Assembly (NCBI GenBank): GCA_947445425.1
Contig: CANFFA010000164.1
Location: forward strand, 1 to 6,054
DNA length: 6,054 bases
Origin: Paludibacteraceae bacterium
Lineage (GTDB): Bacteria > Bacteroidota > Bacteroidia > Bacteroidales > Paludibacteraceae
Direction: 5' to 3'
Below the pieces are notes generated by a model. The model had not been told where the DNA came from and ran no database searches. It worked only from the letters and a program-made list of their open reading frames with translations. Position numbers and translations under genes: made by a program. Positions 1 to 6,054 of the stretch are shown here, piece by piece (positions within the stretch are counted from its first letter, which is position 1; each line of letters opens with the position of its first letter).

Positions 1-220
1 ATGAATAATTTACTAAAACTAGCATTTATACTGGGTCATTCACCTTTACAATTAAAGGGTTTAAACACAATGCAAGTTTAGTGCATTCATCATCTTAACA
101 CAAGGGATAGAAGTTGTAATATTGAAGGTCGTAGGCAGTAAATTAGAATAGGCTGAAAGGAGGATGTCACTCCTCGCAAAGAACTCAAAAAGTAATTAAC
201 GGTTAACTGTTAATAAAAAA
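1..220. other. Non-coding region left of the phosphoglucomutase terminator
   Basis: No supportable gene is seen here on either strand. A 26-codon frame open from base 1 to the TAG at 79-81 could be the tail of a gene that begins outside the window, but it is too short to judge and resembles nothing I recognise. Small hairpins occur at 43-58 (CCTTTA/TAAAGG), 69-87 (AATGCA/TGCATT) and 158-174 (AGGAG/CTCCT). None has a U-tract and all are of a size expected by chance. The right part is the downstream side of the phosphoglucomutase gene, and its last bases supply that gene's terminator T-tract. Confidence 0.6.
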
Positions 221-259
221 AACGATTAATGATAAATGGTTGATTTATCATTAATCGTT
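211..259 (-). terminator. Rho-independent terminator of the phosphoglucomutase gene
   Basis: The arms 221-237 and 243-259 form a perfect 17-bp inverted repeat around a 5-base loop (238-242). Read on the minus strand, the stem is followed directly by a run of eight T that includes its last two paired bases, then ATTA. It begins 25 bases after the stop codon of the mutase gene. On the plus strand the stem is followed by AAATATTAATT with no U-tract, so termination should be directional. The stem is AT-rich (only three GC pairs) and makes up for this with its length. Confidence 0.9.
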
Positions 260-284
260 AAATATTAATTAATTGTCATTTATC

Positions 285-2033
285 TTAGCCTCCCAAAGAA
301 ACCCTTACCGCTTCAATTTTAGCGTCAGCAGCAGCGTCAGCAGCATCGTATTCTGCACGACTGCTCATATTTCCACGTACCTCTACGTAGAATTTGATTT
401 TTGGTTCTGTTCCAGAAGGACGAACCGAAATTTTTGTGCCATCTTCAGTAAAGTATTGCAATACATTTGCAGTACAAGGCATTTCTAAATCACTTACTTC
501 ACCTGTTACAGTATTGGTCATTTTCAATGTTTCGTAGTCCTTGATGATCGTTACTTTAGAACCAGCAATTTCCTTTGGAGGATTGGTGCTAAAATCACGC
601 ATAATCTGTGCAATCTCCTCAGCACCCGATTTCCCTTTGCGTACTACAGAAATACCTTTTTCTTTTCCGTAACCATACTCTACGTAAATGTCTTGAAGTA
701 ATTCATACAAGGTTTTGCCATTGTCTTTTGCCCATGCTGTTACTTCGGCCATTAAAGCACAAGAAGATACAGCATCTTTATCACGAGCAAACTCTTCAGG
801 AAGGAAACCGTAGCTTTCTTCACCGCCACCAATGTAATTTTTGATGCCTTCGTTTTCACGCATCACATTGGCAATCCATTTAAAACCTGTAAATACATCA
901 AAACACTCAACATCATTGCGTTCCGCAATTTGCTTGATAATTTCTGTTGTTACAATTGTTTTAACAACATATTCTTTTCCAGCCACTTTACCCAATTCTT
1001 TCCAACGACGAATCAAATAATAGATAAATATCAATGCTGTTTGGTTACCATTTACCAACACCCATTCGCCTTTGTCATTTTTAACTGCAACGCCCAATCG
1101 GTCTGCGTCAGGATCAGAAGCCATTACCAAGTCAGCATCTGTAGCGATGGCTTTTTTAATAGCCATGTCCAATGCAGCAGATTCTTCAGGATTTGGAGAA
1201 ATTACGGTAGGGAAATCACCACTGGTAACATCTTGTTCTGGAACATTGATGATATTGGTAAATCCAAAAGCACGTAAAGCACGTGGAATAAGGGCTACAC
1301 CAGTACCATGAATCGGAGTGTAAACAATCTTTAGATCGCTATTGCGTTGAATTGATTCTGGAGATAAAGTTATACCTTTAATATTTTCGATATAGATTTT
1401 GTCAATCTCTTCACCTATGATTTCAATTAATGCCGGATTGCCTGTAAATTTAATTTCATCTACATTTTTGATTTTCATTACCTCAGTAATTACGTTCTCA
1501 TCATGTGGTGCAATCATCTGTCCACCATCGTTCCAATACGCTTTGTAGCCATTGTATTCTTTTGGATTATGAGAGGCCGTAAGGATGATGCCACTTTGAC
1601 AACCCAAATGACGAATAGCAAAAGAGGCTTCTGGTGTTGGTCTAAGGCTTTCAAATTGGTACACTTTTATACCATTGGCTGAGAATATATTAGCCGAAAT
1701 ATCAGCAAACAAATTACTGTTGTTACGACAGTCATAACCGATTACCACACTAATTTGCGGTACATCTGGGAATTGTGCTTTCAAATAATTACTCAAACCT
1801 TGAGTGGCAGCACCTACAGTATAAATATTAATTCGATTGGTTCCAACACCCATGATTCCTCTCAAACCACCTGTGCCAAATTCCAAATCGCGATAAAATG
1901 ATTCGATCAGTTCAGTTTTATCTTCCGAATCTAACATTCGACGTATCTCAGCCTTTGTTTCTTCATTATAATTGCCTACTAGCCAGGTCTGTGCTTTAGC
2001 AATAACTTCCATTAGCAATGAATTTTCTTCCAT
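285..2033 (-). CDS. pgcA: Phospho-sugar mutase (phosphoglucomutase/phosphomannomutase, PgcA type)
   Basis: This cytoplasmic alpha-D-phosphohexomutase interconverts glucose 1-phosphate and glucose 6-phosphate, possibly also the mannose phosphates. It links glycolysis to glycogen, cell-wall and sugar-nucleotide synthesis. All four family signatures are present in order: the phosphoserine loop TASHNP at residues 152-157 with catalytic Ser154; the Mg-binding loop DPDADR at 307-312; the sugar-specificity loop GGEES at 403-407; and the phosphate-binding loop RPSGTEP at 538-544. An N-terminal FGTGGLRG motif at 52-59 is typical of the long bacterial class. The length of 582 residues fits that class (Bacillus PgcA is about 580), so it looks complete and active. 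The first ATG follows an A-rich leader ending in AAGAAG; Met8 is a possible alternative start. I see no clear TAnnTTTG promoter in the 170 bp upstream (best near-matches at 2069-2076 and 2083-2090, one mismatch each), so transcription from farther upstream is possible. Glucose versus mannose preference cannot be settled from sequence. Confidence 0.96.
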   Translation of the reverse strand: MEENSLLMEVIAKAQTWLVGNYNEETKAEIRRMLDSEDKTELIESFYRDLEFGTGGLRGIMGVGTNRINIYTVGAATQGLSNYLKAQFPDVPQISVVIGYDCRNNSNLFADISANIFSANGIKVYQFESLRPTPEASFAIRHLGCQSGIILTASHNPKEYNGYKAYWNDGGQMIAPHDENVITEVMKIKNVDEIKFTGNPALIEIIGEEIDKIYIENIKGITLSPESIQRNSDLKIVYTPIHGTGVALIPRALRAFGFTNIINVPEQDVTSGDFPTVISPNPEESAALDMAIKKAIATDADLVMASDPDADRLGVAVKNDKGEWVLVNGNQTALIFIYYLIRRWKELGKVAGKEYVVKTIVTTEIIKQIAERNDVECFDVFTGFKWIANVMRENEGIKNYIGGGEESYGFLPEEFARDKDAVSSCALMAEVTAWAKDNGKTLYELLQDIYVEYGYGKEKGISVVRKGKSGAEEIAQIMRDFSTNPPKEIAGSKVTIIKDYETLKMTNTVTGEVSDLEMPCTANVLQYFTEDGTKISVRPSGTEPKIKFYVEVRGNMSSRAEYDAADAAADAKIEAVRVSLGG

Positions 2034-2203
2034 CTTCTTGTATTTGTATTTTAATTATAATTTCACATCAAAAACATTCATGTAAAAATACATTTAATTT
2101 TTTAAATTATGAATAATATATTTATTTTATTTTATTAAAAGCGTTGAATTTACTCGTTTAACTTTAAAACACTCCAATCATATCCTTTTGATTTATTGGC
2201 GAA

Positions 2204-3700
2204 CTATTTCTTTTTAGCGAACTTTGACTTTGAAATTGTTTTGTTTTTAGAAGAAGTGTATTGCGTGCATTTTTCAGCAATGACTTTGTATGCATCCTTA
2301 AATCCCAATTCTCCCGCCTTACTTAAATCCAGACATCCGCTCTCTTTTTGTCCGATTTCGAACTTTGCAATTCCCCTATTATTATAAGCAAATGCATCAT
2401 CTCTATTGATTTCCAATGCTTTTGAATAATCCACAATAGCTCCCTGGTAATCTTCCAAATAGAGCTTCGCATTTCCTCTAAAGACATAAGCGTCCGTGTA
2501 CTGGTCATTAAGCTCTATTGCCTTGCTGAAATCAGACACCGCACCTTGGTAATAGGTGTGTAATTTTGCACTCCCTCTACTAAAATAAAAAAGGGCTACT
2601 TTAGAATTAATCTCTATCGCTTTTGAGAAATCGGCTATTGCACCGGTATAATCTTGAAGCTTATTTTTTGCAGCTCCTCTGGCAAAAAATGCTTCTGTAT
2701 TTCTTGGGTTTGACTCTAGTTTTTTAGTAAAAACTGCAATCGAATCAAACAAGTTTTTTGTGTTAGCATCTTTTATTCCCCTTCTATTGGCGTAGGCTTG
2801 TGCATATTTTGGATTATTATCCACTGCTTTTACTCCATCCAGATTTTCACTATTATAGTATTGGATGTTATCTCCTTTCGATACATTTTTTTCTGAACTT
2901 GAAGTTTTGGATACCAATACAATCGCTTTGGAATCCTCTAAACTTGATTTTCCATCCAGTGCTTTATCATCTACTTCTGCTTGTGCGCCGGATTTGGCCT
3001 CTTCTATAAACGAACTTTTTTCAGTAAATTTAGGATTAATTTCAATAGCCATGTTGTAATCAGCAATGGCTCCAGCATAATCCTGCAGATTGGTTTTGGC
3101 AAGTCCTCTGTTTGAATAAGCCTCTGCAATACTAGGATTGATTTCTATTGTTTTATTGTAATCAACAATTGCTCCTGCATAATCTAATAATTTATATTTT
3201 GCAATTCCTCGATTGGTATATGCTTCAGCATATTTTGGATTGATTTGAATACAAATATCATAATCGCTTAATGCACCTTTATAGTCCTCCAATTTAGCTT
3301 TCGCCAAACCTCTATTTACATAAGCAGTCGACAGTTTTGGATTAATTTCAATTGCTTTGGTGTAATCAGCAATGGCATCATCATAGTTTTTTCTTCTGTA
3401 ATTGAGTATTCCCCTGTTGTAATAGGCTCCAGCATATTTTGGATTTATTTCAATAGCTCTAGTGAAATCAGCAAAGGCAGCTTTGAATTCATGTAAATTC
3501 TCACGCGCCAATCCTCTATTGGAATAAGCTTCTGTAATTTTAGGATTGATTTCAATCGCTTTGGTATAATCGGCAATGGCACCTCTATAGTCACGATTAT
3601 TGTCTTTAATAATCCCCTTGTTTAAAAAGGTTTCTGCCGTTTGGCTGTTCATTGCAAAGGATAAGGTCAATGCAGATAGTATAATAATGGTCTTTTTCAA
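2204..3700 (-). CDS. Secreted TPR-repeat protein, large paralogue (498 residues)
   Basis: The exact function is unknown. TPR solenoids usually bind other proteins, and this one should act in the periplasm or at the cell envelope. Residues 1-19 look like a signal peptide (MKK, hydrophobic core, SFAMNS) with cleavage before Gln20; there is no lipobox cysteine. Six TPRs fill about 22-224 with a strict 34-residue period: the Asn-Pro pair at repeat ends starts at 52, 86, 120, 154, 188 and 222. A charged Ser/Lys-rich linker (about 225-295) interrupts them. Five looser TPRs follow (about 299-468), one with an extra residue (ANRRG) and one a residue short. The last repeat is a cap with Cys456 and Cys478, followed by a basic tail ending in FAKKK. 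The start codon is TTG: in frame just before it stand TAA and ACT, and the first internal ATG (Met17) would remove the signal peptide. The smaller paralogue lies 207 bp upstream, and this gene has its own -7 box. No convincing terminator is seen after the TAG stop. Confidence 0.9.
   Translation of the reverse strand: MKKTIIILSALTLSFAMNSQTAETFLNKGIIKDNNRDYRGAIADYTKAIEINPKITEAYSNRGLARENLHEFKAAFADFTRAIEINPKYAGAYYNRGILNYRRKNYDDAIADYTKAIEINPKLSTAYVNRGLAKAKLEDYKGALSDYDICIQINPKYAEAYTNRGIAKYKLLDYAGAIVDYNKTIEINPSIAEAYSNRGLAKTNLQDYAGAIADYNMAIEINPKFTEKSSFIEEAKSGAQAEVDDKALDGKSSLEDSKAIVLVSKTSSSEKNVSKGDNIQYYNSENLDGVKAVDNNPKYAQAYANRRGIKDANTKNLFDSIAVFTKKLESNPRNTEAFFARGAAKNKLQDYTGAIADFSKAIEINSKVALFYFSRGSAKLHTYYQGAVSDFSKAIELNDQYTDAYVFRGNAKLYLEDYQGAIVDYSKALEINRDDAFAYNNRGIAKFEIGQKESGCLDLSKAGELGFKDAYKVIAEKCTQYTSSKNKTISKSKFAKKK
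2297..2806 (-). repeat. Second TPR block (units 7-11) of the large TPR protein
   Basis: Five repeats encode residues 299-468. They are less regular than the first block: the asparagines at repeat ends lie at 296, 331, 365, 398 and 432, giving spacings of 35, 34, 33 and 34. The prolines of the first block are mostly replaced (INS, LND, INR), and serine replaces tyrosine in several units (DFSKAIE). The block looks older or under different selection than units 1-6. Confidence 0.8.
3029..3637 (-). repeat. Tandem 102-bp repeats encoding TPR units 1-6 of the large TPR protein
   Basis: Six consecutive units of exactly 102 bp encode residues 22-224. Conservation extends to the DNA: the 40 bases at 3544-3583 and at 3340-3379, two units apart (204 bp), match at 35 positions. 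The consensus unit reads roughly AYxNRGxAKxxxxDYxGAI followed by xDYxKAIEINPK. The uniform period suggests growth by unequal recombination or recent homogenisation. Copy number could therefore vary between strains. Confidence 0.88.
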
Positions 3701-3715
3701 AGTTTACTCTTTTTT

Positions 3716-3723
3716 CAAATTTA
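3716..3723 (-). promoter_or_regulatory. Bacteroidota-type -7 box for the large TPR gene
   Basis: On the minus strand this reads TAAATTTG, a full match to TAnnTTTG. The identical octamer precedes the small TPR gene. Only 15 bases separate it from the TTG start, so the leader would be about 10 bases. The -33 side is poor: no TTTG is found at the expected 17-23 bp, and a TTG-containing run (3730-3733) is only 6 bp away. The promoter may be weak or need an activator. Confidence 0.55.
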
Positions 3724-3816
3724 GTGGGTCAAAAATAAGTATTTATTTTTAAATGGGATATTCTGTAGCCCGTATTATTTACACAAACACTATTCGGTAA
3801 TAGTAATATGCTTATT

Positions 3817-3903
3817 TAGAGTAAAGAATAAAGACAAAAGACTGATTTTCTAAACATATTTAATCTATGCTATAAATGTCTTTAATCTTTGCTCTTTACT
3901 CTA
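3817..3903. repeat. 87-bp imperfect inverted repeat between the TPR genes
   Basis: The outer arms TAGAGTAAAGA (3817-3827) and its exact complement (3893-3903) pair over 11 bp. The inner arms AAAGAC (3830-3835) and GTCTTT (3878-3883) also pair. The right arm carries about seven extra bases and there is one further mismatch. About 42 bases lie between the inner arms. The four bases TATT flank the element on both sides (3813-3816 and 3904-3907), which could be a short target duplication or chance in AT-rich DNA. The element begins four bases after the stop codon of the small TPR gene. It could serve as that gene's 3' structure, although no clean U-tract follows. No transposase is seen. Confidence 0.6.
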
Positions 3904-3907
3904 TATT

Positions 3908-4615
3908 TTACTGACAAAGTGATTGAACCTTTTTTGAAGCATCTTCATCACCAAGTTCTGAGGCGTGGCTGAAATCACGACAGGCATCATCTTTAGTGCC
4001 AATGGTTAACAGTAAGACTGCTCTATTGTAATAGGCCTTACTGAATTTAGGGTCAATTTCTATTGCCTTACTATAATCTGCCATGGCACCCGTGAAATCC
4101 TTTTTGTTTTCTTTTGCTGCACCTCTATTGTTATAGGCAGTGCTTACTTCTGGATTTAGTTCTATCGTTTTGCCAAAATCATTTATTGCTCCTGTATAGT
4201 CTTTTATTCCTAATTTAGCAATTCCCCTATTATTATAAGCTGCGAAATCTGTAGGATCTGCTTCAATAGCTTTGGTCCATTTGGCTATTCTCCCATAATA
4301 ATTATTTAAAGTTCCAAGGGCTAGTCTTTTATTGATATATGCACTAGCAAAAAGCGGATCTAAATCAAGGGCTTTTGTAAAATCTTCAAGGGCGCCCTTT
4401 ATGTCACCAACCTGCTGTTTTGCCACGCCACGTTGATTATAAGCTTTTTTGTTTTTAGGATTAAAACCTATGGCCATAGAAAAATCTTCAATAGCATCAC
4501 CATACTGTGCATCTTTGGAATTTGCCATTCCTCTATTATAAAAATTATCAGATGACTGACAATGAACACCTAAGGTAAATGCTAGAGATAAGAAAAGTAT
4601 AATTAGCTTTTTCAT
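3908..4615 (-). CDS. Secreted TPR-repeat protein, small paralogue (235 residues)
   Basis: This exported TPR protein of unknown partner is a paralogue of the 498-residue protein encoded downstream. Residues 1-19 form a signal peptide (MKKLIILF, hydrophobic core, GVHC) with likely cleavage before Gln20. The cysteine at 19 is not in a valid lipobox because His precedes it, so a lipoprotein is unlikely. Six TPRs cover about 22-226. Repeat-end Asn/Asp-Pro pairs start at 52, 86, 120, 154 and 188, the same positions as in the large protein. Repeat 3 (about 91-124) has diverged: the NRG motif becomes NKR and the GAIxDY segment becomes YGRIAKW. The final unit is a cap with Cys212 and Cys234, the only cysteines left after signal removal. 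The ATG start is preceded by an A-rich leader and a good promoter. The gene appears to be transcribed alone. Roles in envelope assembly, gliding or secretion machinery are conceivable, but nothing here shows one. Confidence 0.92.
   Translation of the reverse strand: MKKLIILFLSLAFTLGVHCQSSDNFYNRGMANSKDAQYGDAIEDFSMAIGFNPKNKKAYNQRGVAKQQVGDIKGALEDFTKALDLDPLFASAYINKRLALGTLNNYYGRIAKWTKAIEADPTDFAAYNNRGIAKLGIKDYTGAINDFGKTIELNPEVSTAYNNRGAAKENKKDFTGAMADYSKAIEIDPKFSKAYYNRAVLLLTIGTKDDACRDFSHASELGDEDASKKVQSLCQ
3938..4552 (-). repeat. TPR repeat array of the small TPR protein
   Basis: Six 102-bp units encode residues 22-226. They are more divergent at DNA level than units 1-6 of the large gene. Units 4 and 5 (NRGIAK, NRGAAK) are closest to the paralogue, and unit 3 is the most degenerate. 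The last unit carries the cysteine cap in place of a normal second helix. Confidence 0.82.
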
Positions 4616-4637
4616 GATTGTGTGTTTAATTGAAGTG

Positions 4638-4668
4638 CAAATTTACTCTTTTAATTACCAATTCAAAA
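4638..4668 (-). promoter_or_regulatory. Promoter of the small TPR gene
   Basis: On the minus strand the -33 element TTTTG (4664-4668) is followed after 18 bp by the -7 box TAAATTTG (4638-4645). This matches the Bacteroidota consensus in both elements and in spacing. The -7 box ends 22 bases before the ATG, giving a leader of roughly 15-17 bases without a Shine-Dalgarno sequence. Confidence 0.78.
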
Positions 4669-4775
4669 ATGACCTGATTAACAGTCGCTTTAATTTTAAT
4701 TATTTAACGCATAAGTATATTATGGCCTCTAATGACCTTCTCATAGCTTGGTTATTTCCTGAATTAGAACCGGTG

Positions 4776-4799
4776 TTTTGCTATCTCTACATAGCAAAA
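4776..4799. promoter_or_regulatory. Perfect 9-bp dyad upstream of the GAPDH promoter
   Basis: TTTTGCTAT (4776-4784) and its exact complement ATAGCAAAA (4791-4799) surround a 6-base centre. The right arm ends 31 bp before the -33 element of the GAPDH gene. No U-tract follows on either strand, since the adjacent homopolymer reads as A on the plus strand and lies before the stem on the minus strand; it is therefore not a typical terminator. It could be an operator for a dimeric regulator of GAPDH or of the divergent TPR gene. No regulator is identified. Confidence 0.4.
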
Positions 4800-4830
4800 T
4801 GAAAAAAAAAGATTTTAATAGATGATCTAC

Positions 4831-4861
4831 TTTGTCGTTCGATCAGAAATAAGTACTTTTG
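4831..4861 (+). promoter_or_regulatory. Strong Bacteroidota-type promoter of the GAPDH gene
   Basis: The -33 element TTTG (4831-4834) and the -7 box TACTTTTG (4854-4861) are separated by 19 bp. Both match the TTTG / TAnnTTTG consensus exactly. Transcription should begin around 4866-4868 and give an A-rich leader of about 36-38 bases, as expected for a highly expressed gene in this phylum. Confidence 0.87.
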
Positions 4862-4891
4862 CGAAGAATTTGAAACGGAACTTAATTTTAA

Positions 4892-5905
<1,014 letters not shown>

Positions 5906-5921
5906 GCGACTAAATATATTG

Positions 5922-5960
5922 AAAAGGAGAAACGGAAATTAATCTGTTTCTCCTTTTTTT
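5922..5960 (+). terminator. Rho-independent terminator of the GAPDH gene
   Basis: AAAAGGAGAAAC (5922-5933) pairs perfectly with 5946-5957. A G-U pair and a G-C pair extend the stem to 14 bp around an 8-base loop. The stem runs into seven T (5954-5960). It lies 16 bases after the TAA stop. Confidence 0.92.
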
Positions 5961-6012
5961 ATGTTCTTTTTATTTCTTTTGCTAATCAAAGTCTAATCGC
6001 TAATATATTAAT

Positions 6013-6054
6013 AAAAAAAAGCTGCTAAAAAATCAATCATCGTATTTTTTAGCA
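6013..6054 (-). terminator. Likely terminator of a minus-strand gene beyond the right edge
   Basis: TGCTAAAAAAT (6023-6033) and its exact complement (6044-6054) form an 11-bp stem with a 10-base loop. Read on the minus strand, the hairpin is followed by GC and then eight T (6013-6020). The stem may extend past the window because its last base is the window end. This implies a gene converging on GAPDH from the right. Confidence 0.72.

Noticed and set aside
1..81. 26-codon frame open at the left edge
   Set aside because: Too short, with no family resemblance and no visible upstream context; it cannot be told from chance.
158..174. AGGAG / CTCCT hairpin resembling a small terminator or a ribosome-binding site
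   Set aside because: The stem is only 5 bp, no T-tract follows, and no start codon with an open frame follows the AGGAGG.
2069..2090. Candidate promoter boxes for the phosphoglucomutase gene (TGTTTTTG and TATTTTTA on the minus strand)
   Set aside because: Each has one mismatch to TAnnTTTG and neither has a TTTG at proper spacing; mentioned only as weak candidates.
2144..2172. Possible terminator after the large TPR gene (TTAAA...TTTAA with GTT/AAC)
   Set aside because: Pairing needs a three-base bulge and includes an A-C mismatch on the minus-strand transcript; the following tract is mixed A/T.
4556..4561. Cys19 of the small TPR protein as a lipoprotein attachment site
   Set aside because: The preceding residues are G-V-H; His at the position before Cys does not fit the lipobox.
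4614..4802. 62-codon plus-strand open frame in the TPR/GAPDH intergenic region
   Set aside because: It overlaps the promoter of the small TPR gene, has no promoter or start context of its own, and its product has no recognisable pattern; the AT-rich spacer explains it.
4799..4825. Eight-codon leader-like frame (ATG, three AAA, GAT, TTT, AAT, AGA, TGA) before GAPDH
   Set aside because: It lies upstream of the GAPDH -33 element, so it would not be in the mRNA.

Overview
The window looks like a chromosomal segment from a low-GC member of the Bacteroidota, either a flavobacterium-type or a chitinophaga-type lineage; the sequence alone does not separate them. Three things support this. The promoters match the Bacteroidota sigma form (TTTG, about 19 bp, then TAnnTTTG). 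The translation starts have A-rich leaders with no convincing Shine-Dalgarno sequence. The genome is AT-rich and carries exported TPR proteins with the N-R-G and E-I-N-P repeat signature familiar from this phylum.

Layout: positions 1-220 are non-coding apart from a terminator arm. On the minus strand, 285-2033 encodes a PgcA-type phosphoglucomutase/phosphomannomutase that ends in a near-textbook intrinsic terminator (17-bp perfect stem, 211-259). Also on the minus strand are two separate, related genes for secreted TPR-repeat proteins: a 498-residue protein (2204-3700, TTG start) and a 235-residue protein (3908-4615). They are separated by 207 bp that contains an 87-bp imperfect inverted repeat. 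A 288-bp divergent intergenic region follows, with a promoter for the small TPR gene facing left, a 9-bp perfect dyad, and a strong promoter facing right. On the plus strand, 4904-5905 encodes NAD-dependent glyceraldehyde-3-phosphate dehydrogenase with its own terminator (5922-5960). The window ends in a hairpin plus A-tract that reads as a terminator for a minus-strand gene lying beyond the right edge.

How the genes work together: the two enzymes belong to central sugar metabolism in the cytoplasm. The mutase interconverts hexose 1- and 6-phosphates, and GAPDH carries out the oxidative step of glycolysis or the reverse step in gluconeogenesis. The TPR pair is predicted to be outside the cytoplasm and probably makes protein-protein contacts. 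Nothing in the sequence ties the pair functionally to the enzymes. Each gene seems to be its own transcription unit. I see no mobile-element gene, CRISPR array, tRNA or rRNA.

The most noteworthy material is the TPR pair. Both have glutamine at residue 20, which fits a signal-peptidase I +1 site. Their 34-residue repeats are in exactly the same register, and both end in a cap with two cysteines exactly 22 residues apart. I do not see convincing evidence for a wholly new system; the findings are modest and stated as such.
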